Shown piece after piece: positions 37,901 through 49,905 of a DNA stretch of 64,000 nucleotides. Position 1 is the first letter of the stretch; each line of letters opens with the position of its first letter. The notes beneath the pieces were generated by a model. That model did not search any database. It saw nothing but the letters and a program-made list of their open reading frames with translations, and was not told the origin of the DNA. Both the position numbers and the translations under genes were made by a program. The DNA is from Breviolum minutum Mf 1.05b.01 (taxonomy: Eukaryota; Sar; Dinophyceae; Suessiales; Symbiodiniaceae): NCBI GenBank assembly GCA_000507305.1, contig DF239109.1, forward strand, positions 62,001 to 126,000, given 5' to 3'.

Positions 37901-40069
37901 AATGCATTGGGAGAAAATGCTTACCAAATGCGTTTCACTTCAGCTGGCTGGTGCCAATTGCCATAATAAGCAAGTCAGCAAAGGATGGCCATTTTCCCAA
38001 CATTACATGGTGAACAAAGGGTTGCAATTGCTTGGGGTTTGAGCACGGTTGCCTGTCAGGTTTGTAAATTGTTGTACTGCAGCTGATCAAAGGAGCTGAT
38101 GAGAAATCCAATCAGTCTCTTAATGGGAAGCAATTTTCAATGATCCCTATCACATACCATTTACCACCTCAAAGCATCTTAGTTCAAGATTTTCTGATTT
38201 AACCCACTTAAGCCTGATGTTTTAGATGTGAACACCAAGGCCCAATGTGGTCGCAGTGGGTGGCTACCTCACTGCCTTGCAAAAAGCTGCACGCTGGGTA
38301 TGGAGACCCGGTTTCAATCTGGACAATCTGGTGAAGGTGGATGGGAAGTGTGAACATACCCGAGTATGGTCGCGCTGTTTTCTCTCAAGTAAGGGTGATT
38401 TCCTATCGTTTTCTTATATATAGTTCAGTGATCTGAATCAGGTAGTGTCGGCCAAGCGGCCATCGGCGGCCAACCACCTATGACATATTGATCAGGTAGT
38501 AGCTGGAGTTTCTTTGAAGGGGAGCGTGGAAAAGCTTGTTCAATGGTTTGGTTGCTTCCAAAGTTAGTGCGCACCAAGATGGATGGCGTTGCTTCATATT
38601 GAACTCTCAGAAAACGTGATTTGGAACTTTGGGAGTGACATTTTTTTTCGGAAAGTCCCACAAGTCCTTGCTACTTCCCCCACCGGGATGTTTCTGATGA
38701 TAAATATGTGTGTACAACACCTGGTGGATGGAAGGGGTTATCACCCCAAGGAAAGAGGTCGATCTTACGTGACATGTTTGGCTGCAACAATCTTAAGTGA
38801 CACGACTATTCAGTTGCTAGACTACGGGTTTGAGATGGATGTACATTCCACTCCACAAGTAGGATTAAGAACCATCCTAAGTATAAGGAATCCCAATCAT
38901 CAATCATATCCTTTCCATCTGGAAGTGACACCTTCTGGCTGGTGGTTTGCTGATATTGACGGCATTCGAGATGGATTTTCCTGCTTTCAACCTAAATAAT
39001 CCTTTGCTTACGGCAAGTGTTTACGATCCGACCAGGCTACAGTTACATGTTTCCATTTTGTCGGTATTGTAATCATGTAGTCGCATTCTGGATTTACAAT
39101 GACCTTACATTAAACCATAGACAGATTCTCCTGATGTCAACACACCCCTATTTGACGGATCACAAACAAACCCATGCTATGCTACAAAGGAGCATGCCTT
39201 GTTGCCAGAGCTCTTTGCTTCCGGTGTGGTTTTGGATGCAGCTCGGCATGCTTAGAGAAACTCAACACCGTTTTCTTGGAACACTTTTGGAGCTGTTTTT
39301 TTACATGTTCCTGAAAGTGCGAAGGTTTCCGGTCGCTGAGAAAATGGCAGGTTCCCGCCCGCGGTGCCCAACTAGCCGCAAGCTCCTCCGCACGGTGCTG
39401 GACACAGGCGTGATGTTTCACGAAAATGCGGAAGCTGCTAATGATTATAATTATAATGGTGATCAACCACTTGAGTTGGTTTATACTGTTCCCAAGTTGG
39501 CAGTACAATACCAGTGTACATATATGCACTTTCGAAGCAACAGTTTTCATGATTCGCTACATGGATGAAGTAAATCCATTTTAGGATGATGACATTTGCA
39601 GCATTTCAGGGATGATTTGAACCAACTGGCCTCCGGATTGGGAGAATCCTTTCAAATGAGGTGAATTTCGAAAGGCTTAAGAAGGCTTCTCTAGTCACAA
39701 GGCTAACCCCAAACTTCATTTCAAGGGGTAAGTTTGGTGGCATTTGTTTGAAGGCATAAAGACAAGGCAGTGGTTTTTTCAACAACCTCTTGATGATGTT
39801 GTAACTAGCCGGGGGCATTGTTTCCCCAAAAAGTTCCCTTCCAATTCAAGGTTTTGGCGCTGCTGCAGCAGCTGAAGAAGGTTGCGCTTGAAGCAGTACG
39901 GGCTCACTCGGGGCAGGGACAGTGCGCAAGGTTTCGATGGACACAGCGAATCTGCGGATATGCTCGCAAATTGGTCAATGTTGTTTGGAAGCAGAATCAA
40001 GGAACACGAATTTGGCATGAGTCACTTTCATGATTCGCTACAAGGGCCTTGTATATATCTTTAGATATG

Positions 40070-40174
40070 CACACCCTCGAAAGCTAACATAACAATGGAA
40101 AATCACCATGTTAATAAGAGATGCATCTTCAACTGATTGTTTTTCCATTGTCATCTTAGTTTTCGGAGGTGTGT
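40070..40174. mobile_element. MITE-like element, family A
   Basis: CACACCCTCGAAAGCTAACAT at the left; ATCTTAGTTTTCGGAGGTGTG at the right. Confidence 0.75.
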
Positions 40175-40457
40175 ATATACATGTTTATGTACTATTATGT
40201 ACCCAATACTAACCACAATGATGGGGTGACCCTGCGATGCTCATCAAAAACCTAAGCCTACAATGTTTGGCCCTATAAGTTGAGGGGTAATCTTGGGAAA
40301 TTGCCGCGTTGTTATGGGATGTTATGGGTAGATATAGCCCTACTTTTTGGAATTTCTCTTTGGGCCGAAAAAAAAGTACCCTCCTGATTCTTGATGTTCT
40401 CGTTGGGCGCTTCATCACCATTGTTCCCAAAAAGTTGTCCCTTTCTTCAACTTTCAG

Positions 40458-40644
40458 AAGGTTCTGGAGGTCACTTGTTCGACCAACAAATTGTGATACC
40501 AACACTCGTAGCTCCTCCAAGGATGCCTGGATGAAGGAATGTACTGTTCATGCCTTGCAAGGTCAAGTAGGTGCGCTTGGGAGGCTGATCGAAGATGACT
40601 TTTTTTCGTTAAAAGTGATATCTGAAGTGCATCCAAAAATCAAG
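40458..40644 (+). CDS. Exon of an unidentified plus-strand gene, GC donor
   Basis: Acceptor TCTTCAACTTTCAG. It reads RFWRSLVRPTNCDTNTRSSS, then DAWMKECTVHALQGQVGALG and RLIEDDFFSLKVISEVHPKIK. The donor is AAG|GCAAGTG, the classic GC-donor consensus. Phase agrees with the candidate exon at 41834. Helical, hydrophilic; no family recognised. Confidence 0.5.
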
Positions 40645-41411
40645 GCAAGTGTGTAGCTGTTTCAGCAAATGGTGTGATACTCATAGAACAAAAATATACA
40701 CAAATCTTGGTAGAATGCATATGTTGGGGATCTTCTCTTCTTTTTGGGTTGTAATTAGGGATCTAAGGCTTGCCAGTTTCCTCAGCCTTAGCCCGGCACG
40801 TGAAGTTGACATACAAAGAACCTGGAACCCAAATGGGGCCCCTTGTTTTGATTGGAAGTTCGGCCTTGTTTTTGGGGGTTGGCCTTCAAAAATAGAGGTC
40901 GTTTGGGTTCCAGGAATTTACTACCATGCGCCGCAAGCTTCCAAGTCCCGTTGTTAATGTTTTGAAAGAGTTGGTGATTGGAGAAAGATTGTAGGTGTGT
41001 AACTTGTCCTTGTAAGGTCAAGGCAGCGTTCCCAACATTCGTTCCTGGTTTGTTAGTTTGAGGACTTTTTCTAAGCAAAGGACGTCCCGGATGTAACAGC
41101 AAGCTGAAGTGACATTTCTTCTACCTGCGGCACAGGTGAAGAAATTATTTCGGTGTCGCAGGCAAAATCGGGGAGGACGAGAAGGGATATGTAGCTCAAG
41201 TAGGTAAAAACCAAGTATACTGTGTAGTTGACTCTGCAAGAATGGGAAGACTTGTAGAAAGTCATCACTTCTGGCTACATGTGAAGCTCATGTTTGCTTT
41301 TCTAGCCCGAGAATCATCAGGGTTCCAGGTGTCCGGTGTCAAGAGTTGAAGTAAAGCCTTCAGAAATTCTGTTAATATTACTCGTACAAGGAAGTTCACC
41401 ATTAAAAGTCC

Positions 41412-41508
41412 GATATATATATTTTATATGTATAATATATGATATATATAATATATTTAGATATGATATATATAATCTATAGAATATATATATATATATA
41501 ATATAATG
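41412..41508. repeat. (TA)n-rich microsatellite
   Basis: About 95 bp of TATATA runs with GATATA interruptions. Confidence 0.85.
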
Positions 41509-41833
41509 TACACGTATCTTTATTTGATGTACATTAGTTGTGATATCATGTATGCTAGATGTACCTCAAGATGAACAAATCCCCCATTGCAACTAGCAGC
41601 TCCGCCTGCTCTCAAGTTGCACTATTGTAGAGAATTCCCAATTCATAAATGAACTAGTCTTCTAAACCCTATTGCATATAGATTATCTTTAGTTTGTGTT
41701 GGAGTGCTCGTGTACCTAAATATTTCACATGGATGCAAGAAATTTGGTGATTTGTTTTTGAAAAGGTGCTGCTTCTGTTTGAAATATCCACAGTTTTTTG
41801 AGGTGGATATCTTATAGCCCCTTCACCTTCCAG

Positions 41834-41942
41834 GGAAAATTCTCCAAACGGGAGGCCTTGGAGGTCTCGTGGCTGAGAACGCTAGCTGCACAGACTCCAC
41901 CAGCTGAAAAAATGCGACGGAGATTGGTTGACAAGAATGAAG
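41834..41942 (+). CDS. Exon of an unidentified plus-strand gene
   Basis: Acceptor CCCCTTCACCTTCCAG, donor GTTTGG. It reads GKFSKREALEVSWLRTLAAQ then TPPAEKMRRRLVDKNE. In phase with the exon ending at 40644, so the two probably belong together. Confidence 0.48.
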
Positions 41943-42065
41943 GTTTGGTTCAGATGATTTTCCTTTGCAAAATATGTGATTTTCAGGTTCCAGCCGTTAA
42001 TTTTCCAGGGTCTATATCCAAACCACCTTAGGTGTCTCGAAATAGATTTCAATTTGTCTTTGAAT

Positions 42066-42210
42066 TACCCCCCTGAAAACCAACATATGCTCTGAGATAC
42101 AACCAAAACAGTTACACTCTTGAAGTTTAACAGCAAAACCCACCTGAAAAATGATGGTTTGGAAGAGTATATACTTTCCTTTTGGGATTCGGCCTATTTT
42201 CAGGGGCGAA
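42066..42210. mobile_element. MITE-like element, family A, degenerate
   Basis: TACCCCCCTGAAAACCAACAT at the left; internal AAAATGATGGTTTGGAAGA; right end weak. Confidence 0.5.
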
Positions 42211-42860
42211 CTTGCTGTTTGGTTTGGAGTGCATTCTCTAGGATGAATGATTCTGTGATAGACCTGGCAACAGGTGTGCCACAGAGATTGCCGATTAAGA
42301 GTTTCCATTTGCTAAACTTGAAGCCCTGCGGGACTAAATATAGGTATATAGGAAAGTGAAAGTTTCAACTATCCTGAGGTTTTTTTCAACACACCAGCTG
42401 GAACATACTCCTAAACCTGTACCAACATGCGCTATTTTTCGTGATTCCTTTCATCAGATTCTTGGATGGGGATTACCTGGGCTGTGCGGATAAGGATGTT
42501 AATCTTCGAGAAGGAAAATTGACCTTAAGATAACCTCACCCAGGTATTTCAGGGTGAGCAGGCGAAGCCAAGGATGAGATGCCTGCCAAAAGGCTGACAA
42601 GAAACATTTAGCTTTTTTGGAAACTTCTACCAATTTGAGAGCTTAAAAAGTTGGTGTTGATAGTGGATTGCTACCCAAAAGTCCTTGGCGTTTGATTTTC
42701 TACAAAAATGTCTGTTGGACTGAAAAGTTACTCCCATAAACAGTCATAGAATTCGTCTCCTCGGATGAATAGGTGGTTTTTGGAGCCATTTGTGGATGTT
42801 TTTCAGGTTTTCTCAGCTGCACATAGGTCCAGGGTTATCGGGATACCCAACCATTTCCCA

Positions 42861-42955
42861 TACGGTTGATAGAAGAAATCCTGCACCACCTGGGATGTAT
42901 AAATCCCTGTAAATAATGGGATAAACTGGTGCAGGACTTCTTCCATCAACAGTAT
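42861..42955. mobile_element. MITE-like element, family B
   Basis: TACGGTTGATAGAAGAAATCC and the right end TTCTTCCATCAACAGTA pair; CTGCACCACCTGGGATGTAT inside. Confidence 0.72.
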
Positions 42956-43757
42956 GATGGGTTGGTTCACCCTGTAACACTGGACCTACGCGCAGCTAAG
43001 TTTTCCGGGTCCAGCATCAGTTCATGGGGTAGGAAGTCCTTGCCCCTTGCGCAGGAAGAACAGCACTTGAGCGAGTCGCAGGACGATAATTTTCATGGGA
43101 AATGATTCTCTATTTGTGGATCATCCAGCCATGAACAAATAGAGTTGCTGTTAGCAATGGAAAATCCAACCAGTGTTTAGATACCATTTTCTTGAGATGC
43201 TGACCATTAAATTTTTAGGTGGGGGGATCCGAAAAAGGATTTTTTTGGCCACTGGCCAACGGGGTGGGGGAGAGTCTGAAGATATTCATATATAACTGAC
43301 CTGGAAAGATCAGAAAACATTGAGATTCTTCATGTCTCTTTGACGTTATTGGACGGAACCTTCCCACCCCGACATGGAGGACACCATCTTCACAAGATTC
43401 TTCAGACTACTTTCATTTCAAAACGGTACTAAATTTGCCGGGAGTTTAAACTCACCTGGTGAGAATGAGAAGATGTCACAAATCTACAGGAAAATCGGAT
43501 ATGAAAATGACTTGAGCTCAACAAAATGACCTTTAGGTCGGTCAAAACCCTGCAGTATGATTAGAAGCCTTGGTCCCTTTGCAATCCTCAAATCCTTCAG
43601 GATGCGCGGTATGTAAGCATGAGGGAACAGATCGATAAGAAGGCGATCCAAAAACGTAGTGAACAGTTCGGGAATCCCAGAAATATCAGAACAAACCCAA
43701 GTCCTCAGCCAATGTTGGTGAAAGGATGCGGTTTGTGGTCATGGAAACAAATGAAAC

Positions 43758-43933
43758 CTGCCATAGACGGTTGAAAAGTTGTAGTCGGAACAACTCCTTA
43801 ATACCGCTTAGATGCCTAAGTCCGTGTCTTGGAAGTGCTTGCCATTCCTGAGGCTTCATTTTCTGGATGCTGAGATGCCCAACAAACACACCATCTTTGT
43901 GGATGAGGCCTGGTTCTGTTAGGAAATCGATAG
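43758..43933 (-). CDS. Exon of an unidentified minus-strand gene
   Basis: Acceptor TTCCACCCTTACAG, donor GTTTCA. It reads AIDFLTEPGLIHKDGVFVGH then LSIQKMKPQEWQALPRHGLR and IKELFRLQLFNRLWQ. The other frames are poor. No family recognised. Confidence 0.45.
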
Positions 43934-44255
43934 CTGTAAGGGTGGAATGACTATGATTTTAATGGCTCCAAGCCACAAAAAAAGCTCACAAGTGATTCAT
44001 ATTGCTGGTTGAAGGATTGGTTGTTGTTTCCACGTAGGGGCAGAAATAAAAGTCCTTCAAATTACCACTTAGCTTAGTTAAACACATTCAAAGTTGGAAG
44101 ATGAAAGAGATTAAAACCACGAACTAGCAAGGTGTTTTTGCATCTTTTTGTTACTTTCTACTGAGAGTTAGACCTCGCGATTTGAATGGCCCTCATTTTT
44201 CAAGACACATCCGTAAGCAATTCAAAACCAATTGGATGGAACACATCCTCCAAAT

Positions 44256-44486
44256 TACCCTCCCTGAAACAAACATAGCCCTTGAAATGGATACTTGGAA
44301 GATGAATTTCCGGCCTTCCTTTTGGGGGCCGGCGCCTCGGTTGAATGGAAGAACTCATCTGATTGAAAACCCTTATCCCCTCGCGGAAATGAACGAATGT
44401 CACCTAAAAAGAGACCATGTTTAAAAGGAAAGTTCATCTTCCAACCATCAATTTTTAGGGGATATGTTAGGTTTCAGGGAGTGTAA
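44256..44486. mobile_element. Long or nested family A element
   Basis: TACCCTCCCTGAAACAAACAT at the left; ATGTTAGGTTTCAGGGAGTGTA at the right; 231 bp, about twice the usual size, with two sets of internal family A sequence. Confidence 0.65.
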
Positions 44487-45640
44487 CTGCAACATTGCCA
44501 AAAGCAGTCAGAACTAATACCATGGTTTTATGTGTTTGTTTTTGGCGGTATCAAAAAAAACAAGTTCTTCAAAGTAGTTGATCAAAAAATTGCAATCACC
44601 AAAACTTGAACCAATCTTTTCGGCTCTGGTAGGATGACTTGGAAGAACCTGTCGAATCGGCAGGTGCCCGTTGAGATGGTGTGTGAGGAACCGTTGGTTG
44701 TTGTTTTTTTGCAATTGCTTGTAAAGTGCAGCTACCCACCCTCATGGTTGCCTAGTTGTCGTTGATGTGGAGATAAATATGGAGAAACACCTGTTAAGAG
44801 TTGTAAGATTTCAGCCATCATGGCAGGTGCTGTCTTTGAGATGTTTTAGGGAGTGCAATGAGACAAAGACCTCCAAACCTGGAACAAATATGAACAAATA
44901 CGGTCCCATACTGTATCATCATGGTCATGGTCCTCTTGTTGATGGTGGCCATTCTGTAGCTCAATCTTTTTGGATTTAGTACACCAAAAAGAAGGGTTGC
45001 CCCTTGAGACGAGGCCCATCTTAAAAACTTGGGTTGCCTGATGGATGGTTTATTATCTTCACCATTGAAACTGGATGTTTTAAGGTCTCCATCATGTCTG
45101 GAAGAATGTTGGCAAAGGTAACTACAAGGGGGGGTGATACCCTTGTTATCAGTGAGTTATAGTTCAAATAAAGCCGAGTCGATTTGCCATAGTTTTTACC
45201 TGTTTGTCTTCAAGGAGCCGGGGAGACGCGCAGATTCGTTCAAAAGAAAACAGGGAGTTATTGGAGTCCAATCAAATCCTCGCAGGTATGGGAGGGTTTT
45301 AAGCATAACCTTTTCTTGCTAAAAATGATGGCTTGCTCCACTTGTTTGTTGGTGATGTCTCAGGGAGACATGAACTTCGCAAACGGATTCAGTACATACT
45401 GGATCTGATATGTATTTTTTAAAGGAGGGGAAACGGGAAGTTCTTTTGACAATACGGCTGTTTTTGTACGCAACCAACTTCAATTGAGTTCTGTTTTTAC
45501 AACCATCTCGGTGGAATACTGGGAGCGTATTCGGAATTGCACTTGTTCCCCTCTCGGAAAAGGATGTAAAAAAAAGAAATGTGGCAATCCTCTATGTGTG
45601 TTGAGAGATGCTTTTCCTTTTGAAAAGGTATGATTTTCAG

Positions 45641-45796
45641 GTTGTTTAGCTGTGCACGGTATGTGGTCATCCGATCTGCCAGGATCCAAAAGCAGCTCGT
45701 CCAGCTCCAAAAAGAAATTGAAGGCCTTGGGGGAAAAGGTGCAAGAAGACTTAGGATCAAACCACCGGGGGATGAATTCCGAAAGTTTCCAGTTGA
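45641..45796 (+). CDS. Probable exon, unidentified, reading frame ambiguous
   Basis: TATGATTTTCAG precedes and GTAAGC follows, both good splice signals. Two frames are open: one has RIQKQLVQLQKEIEGLGGKG and KPPGDEFRKFP, the other has SKSSSSSSKKKLKALGEK. I cannot decide between them. Confidence 0.38.
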
Positions 45797-45817
45797 GTAA
45801 GCTCCTGGTGTCACGTT

Positions 45818-45926
45818 GACTCCCCAGAAAACTAACGAATGTCCTCTGAAAATTGATGGTTGGAAGATGTATTTCCTATTGAAATAGTCCCTTTTTAGGG
45901 GACGTGTGTTAATTTCCGGGGGTGTA
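45818..45926. mobile_element. MITE-like element, family A
   Basis: GACTCCCCAGAAAACTAACG at the left; TGTTAATTTCCGGGGGTGTA at the right. Confidence 0.72.
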
Positions 45927-45945
45927 TTGCTCTTGATTTTGCTAG

Positions 45946-46022
45946 GACTTTGATGTCGCAAAGTACTTTGACACCCATCCATCTTTGCTCAAGCGCAAGG
46001 CGGTTGGAGGGGACCAGCTACT
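45946..46022 (+). CDS. Possible small exon, unidentified
   Basis: Acceptor TGATTTTGCTAG, donor GTGAGA. It reads DFDVAKYFDTHPSLLKRKAV then GGDQL. It may follow the exon at 45641, but the phases do not join directly. Confidence 0.35.
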
Positions 46023-46362
46023 GTGAGATGTGCTGTGAAACTGTTGTCCATGGTGAAGATGATGGGGTTGCAACCCGCTTATTTGGAGGGATATATGATG
46101 GTTGGAACCCACCTTACTCACCATCTGTAAACCTAATTTGTGGGAATTACAAGTCACTTGGTAATCCTCATAAAAACAATTTGTACACTGGGATGGGATT
46201 GGTGTAGTGTGTGGTTTTTGATCACTTATCCAGACAGTCTTGGAGCAGTTGTTGCAAACACGTTCCATTCTCCATGTTCATCGCGATTTTTCCAATTTCC
46301 AAGGCCAAGGTTTCTACCACTAAATCCTTTGAGCTGCAAAATCCTCCAAAGGGGTCGAGCGT

Positions 46363-46425
46363 CCTGCCCAGTTATGTGGGTATTATTTCATACACCATGA
46401 TAAGGATCCCGTCATTAAACAACCA
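46363..46425 (+). repeat. Dispersed repeat fragment, family D
   Basis: GCCCAGTTATGTGGGTATTA to CGTCATTAAACAACCAG. Confidence 0.6.
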
Positions 46426-46889
46426 GTTTTCGCGGCTCAAATGGTCCAACGAGATGATTTTGGGGGAGTCCAGCCAACCAAAAAAAGTGGCCGGTCTTCA
46501 GGATCCAACCAATGATTGGTCATCCTAGGTAATGATTGTATAATGAATATGTGATATATGTGCTAGGGTCTAAACTCTAAACTCCTTACTGTATATTGGG
46601 GATAAACTCATCCCACCTTTTCATACAAAATCCTCATAATGGATTTATAAACCCCTACTATTCGGTTTATGACCATCCCCTACGAAAGGGAACCAATGAA
46701 AGTTTAGTATGCGACACATACTTAAACTAATGCCACATGTCGGCCTCAACTGCTCCCCCCTTTCCCACAAACGACAGCCAATGGCAGGAATCATTCATTC
46801 ATCATTGGGGAAAAAAGAAAAGTAAAGACATGCTACATATATCTACAGGTTCAGTTTTTCCCCTCAACCAAAAAAAACATGTAACTTCT

Positions 46890-46999
46890 TACCCCCCGAA
46901 AAAACTAACATATTCCGGATATCCCCTTTAAAAGGTAGCTGGGAAGATGATCATATCTCTTCCATAGGTGAGATAGGATTCCTCGTTCCCAGGAGGGTA
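46890..46999. mobile_element. Degenerate family A element
   Basis: TACCCCCCGAAAAAACTAACA at the left; only a weak right end (CCCAGGAGGGTA). Confidence 0.45.
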
Positions 47000-47017
47000 G
47001 TCACTCCCCCTCCCCAG

Positions 47018-47106
47018 TGGTTGAGGCCAACCGCCTTCGCGTGAAGCAGTTGGAGACCAAAGCCATCAAGAAAGTTGAAGATGTCACGAAAACCCAGAAC
47101 TGTTGA
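47018..47106 (+). CDS. Possible terminal exon, coiled-coil
   Basis: Strong acceptor CTCCCCCTCCCCAG. It reads VVEANRLRVKQLETKAIKKV then EDVTKTQNC and TGA. Heptad-like; no family. Confidence 0.35.
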
Positions 47107-47299
47107 AGATTCCACCAACAGAAGCTGTGAGTTTTTGTGTTTTTGTCCTCTATCTTTTTGTTAGCCGTTTTTGTTGGCCCCTGCAAAACAAGGTCTAAAC
47201 TCCAATCAAAACAAAAGTCATTTGGGGTTCCAGGCATAAATTCGAGGCATGCCTAAACCCTCATGCACACTGGGTATATATGATGTTATAAAGGGAACT

Positions 47300-47510
47300 G
47301 GCTTTTAACCTTCATTATTCTGCCTGTGAACCAGTGTTTAGGAAGGACCCAATCCATGATCTTAAGATTAAAAGCACAGCATGGCGTTTTCAATAGGTAG
47401 GTGAGTAACGGATTCACAGAACCATAACAATTGCTCATCCACCACTCAGATACAGTATAGGCTATAGGGTTGTTTCCTACAAGTTCGGCTAGGATTTCTT
47501 TGAAGTGAAA
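47300..47510 (-). CDS. Probable exon of a minus-strand gene
   Basis: The minus frame reads FHFKEILAELVGNNPIAYTV, then SEWWMSNCYGSVNPLLTYLL and LKIMDWVLPKHWFT. The acceptor is near CTGTGAGCCAG, and a GC donor (ACAG|GCAGAA) is possible. It probably belongs with the minus-strand exons at 48.1 to 48.9 kb. Edges are approximate. Confidence 0.4.
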
Positions 47511-48104
47511 CTGGCTCACAGAATTGAATCTCAAATTGTTGAATCATTGCGGTTTCATGACATCCAATCATAGTTTCCTCACTGAAAAGCCATGATTCTT
47601 CCGATGTATTCAGGGTTCTGGCTGCATCAAAGATTTCACCGACATAGAGCAACCAGAAACAAATGGAAAACCTGGAGAAGATGAAGAGTTTTCCCAACTT
47701 GGAACTGAAGAAAGGGGAGGAAATGTTTGCTTTGTTTTTGTTTGGGGTGGATGCATGAATATAACTCTCTAAAATCAACAGACCCAGCATTTGAACATTC
47801 CACGATTTACACGAAAGAAATTGAGGTAAATAGAATTCCAATCGTGTGTATTGAAGTCATCACCATTGGATGGGGGACCATGACCATGGTGCAGGGAGTA
47901 GGAGCCCTAGAAGCTATAGAATACCTTCAATCACTTTCTGAGATGATATGATAACGGATTTTCACTGTTTTGCTTGAATTTGATGTAAAAAGTTTAGAAT
48001 CTCGGATGAAAGTGATGATGTTATATAAAGAATCATTAAGGCACTTTGATTTTATTGTAATATCCCAGTGAACTCAGACAGATCAGCATGGCACAAGGAC
48101 TCAC

Positions 48105-48129
48105 CAGCTTCCACCCCATTCAGCCGGCT
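48105..48129 (-). CDS. Microexon of the minus-strand gene
   Basis: 25 nt (SRLNGVEA plus one base) between GATGTTTTTCAG and a GTGAGT donor; phase matches the exon before it. Confidence 0.5.
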
Positions 48130-48180
48130 CTGAAAAACATCACAGGTAATATCAGCAGATATGAAAGGTATCCCTGAAAC

Positions 48181-48297
48181 CGACATAGTCGATTCTTGGC
48201 CCAACATTTTGGTAATATCTTCATTGGATGTTGAAACGACGTTTAAGCAGGGAACTGAAGCTTTACTAAGTAGAATATCTACAAGTAGATGTAGTTC
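48181..48297 (-). CDS. Exon of the minus-strand gene
   Basis: 117 nt, 39 whole codons, between TCACTACATTCAG and GTTTCA. It reads ELHLLVDILLSKASVPCLNV then VSTSNEDITKMLGQESTMS. Helical; no family recognised. Phase 0 at both ends, matching both neighbours. Confidence 0.55.
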
Positions 48298-48672
48298 CTG
48301 AATGTAGTGAATGTAAAATCCTTCAACCAAACATAGTACATGCAACTATATTTCAGCTGGGTGGGTGTGTATAAGAAAGATGGGCCTCAATGAACCATCC
48401 AGTGAGAGATCCTCACATGTCTAGCTGCAACATCACCACGATTTCTACATGCGCCTATTGCAGATAGAGAAATGTTCAGCAATCACCAGGCCGCTGATTT
48501 TCGAAATACGCGTCTCGGTATTTCGGAAAAATTAGAACGTCAAATGTTCAAAAGCAGTATTTGCAGGGCAAGGTTGAGTTCAAACAAAATTTCCTGAAAG
48601 CAGTTGCTCTCCATTAGCTATACTGATTGCTTTATCAAATACATTCACATTCATCCAGTCCAGGGAAATTAC

Positions 48673-48883
48673 CAAGCATCTACAAATAGTTGCAGGGAGA
48701 AGTAGCGACTTCCATACATTTGCCAGTGAATGCTCGAGACATTCACAGATCCTGATGGATTTTCTGTAGCAAAGTGCCAGGAGAGGGCTCAGTATATCGT
48801 GATTTTTTAGCAAGCTATCAACGCCATTGGTCTTGAGAAACGAAGAAGGAGGAACCCACCCAACCTCACGAATTAGATGCTGC
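48673..48883 (-). CDS. Exon of the minus-strand gene
   Basis: 211 nt between CCTGTTTTTTCAG and GTAATT. It reads QHLIREVGWVPPSSFLKTNG, then VDSLLKNHDILSPLLALCYR and SLANVWKSLLLPATICRCL. The helical, Leu-rich pattern would suit an ARM/HEAT-like protein, but I cannot identify it. It ends in phase 0, as the next exon requires. Confidence 0.55.
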
Positions 48884-48989
48884 CTGAAAAAACAGGAATC
48901 TCCTCTGTTGAGTGACCTTAAATTCAAGCAAAGATGAATGAACTGTCGTACTTCAGGATTGTGGTTTTCATATCTGGGGTGTACTTTTG

Positions 48990-49070
48990 TACACCCCCGA
49001 AAATTCACATGGAACCTGAAAATGCCCCATTGGAAAAGGAAACGCATCTACAATTTTTTCGGGGGTGTAA
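48990..49070. mobile_element. MITE-like element, family A, short
   Basis: ACACCCCCGAAAATTCACAT at the left; TTTTTTCGGGGGTGTAA at the right. A second outward end (GGGGTGTAC, 48976) abuts it, making GGGGTGTAC-TTTT-GTACACCCC. Confidence 0.7.
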
Positions 49071-49782
49071 TTATCAGCGCGCTTACTACCTGGCCATCCA
49101 GGAGAAGATGCGGTGGGCCTGCCACTATTAAATGAGATTGAGGAAGGAGTTACTGAGCAAAATTGCCAAAGTGTTATTATTATTTGATATCATTACTAGT
49201 TGGATGTTTATTTCTAAACAAAGGAAGAACTTAGTATGTCAGACCGACCTCTAGATGTTTCAGATGAAAAAGTAATCCTGTTCATATCCATACAGTCTGA
49301 GACATCCACTGATATTGATTTCTGATTTGGTGTTTAAATTACTTGGTTGTTGATGCTTTTGGAATGGAATGGTTGCTCAAAGTCGTTGAAGTGAAGAACT
49401 ACCTTTAAATTCACCCCAACAGCCATGGCGTAGAATGGATTTCAGTGTTTCTTGCCTTTTTTTTCAAATACCATTCGCTTGTTTGATGGAATATCTGCGT
49501 GGGCGGTGTCTTTAAAATGGATGTGTTCTGTTTAAAAGGAAAGGGTCAGAATCATATGAATATAGAGTATATACACATTAAGTTGAGAAAACAATAATGG
49601 CAATGCCAGTTGAAGCAAAAGCAGTTAGTAAAAACAGGCTGTGATTCCACTACATTTTCATTGCAAAGGACTTTTAGATCTCGATTGGAGGGACAGGGCT
49701 TGTAAAGAATCCAAATTGGTTTTTATGCTCCAAGTTATAGGGCGAAATAGTTTTGTTCGTCGGACTGCAAAAACATGGCTAT

Positions 49783-49905
49783 ATTTTGGGATGCTGCCCC
49801 CCTCCCAGAAACAGTTAGGAAATGAAGGTTTGTAGGGCCCTACACCTAAAAATGTAGTGTCATCCTGATGGTCACTGTTACTGAAAGGGGGAGCATCCCA
49901 AGTTG
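49783..49905. mobile_element. MITE-like element, family G
   Basis: TTTTGGGATGCTGCCCCCCTC at the left; GAAAGGGGGAGCATCCCAAG at the right. Confidence 0.7.

Larger units (their letters stand above)
33470..40457. other. Host region without a nameable gene
   Basis: Contains inverted-repeat elements (34731, 35067, 37302, 37802, 40070), a (TA)n array (35716-35769) and weak exon candidates on the plus strand: 34,921-35,060 (SVVVHRNKTVKDLPSCSEAA), 38,583-38,996 (a 138-residue frame with RSYVTCLAATILSDTTIQLL) and 39,176-39,420. At 39,820-40,030 a frame with VRAHSG and, one frame over, SADMLANW hints at a decayed RNase H domain. The AT-rich part from 36,240 to 36,800 shows nothing. Confidence 0.35.

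Noticed and set aside
45497-45982. 161-codon minus-strand frame
   Set aside because: Runs across a family A element; composition is typical of translated inverted repeats.
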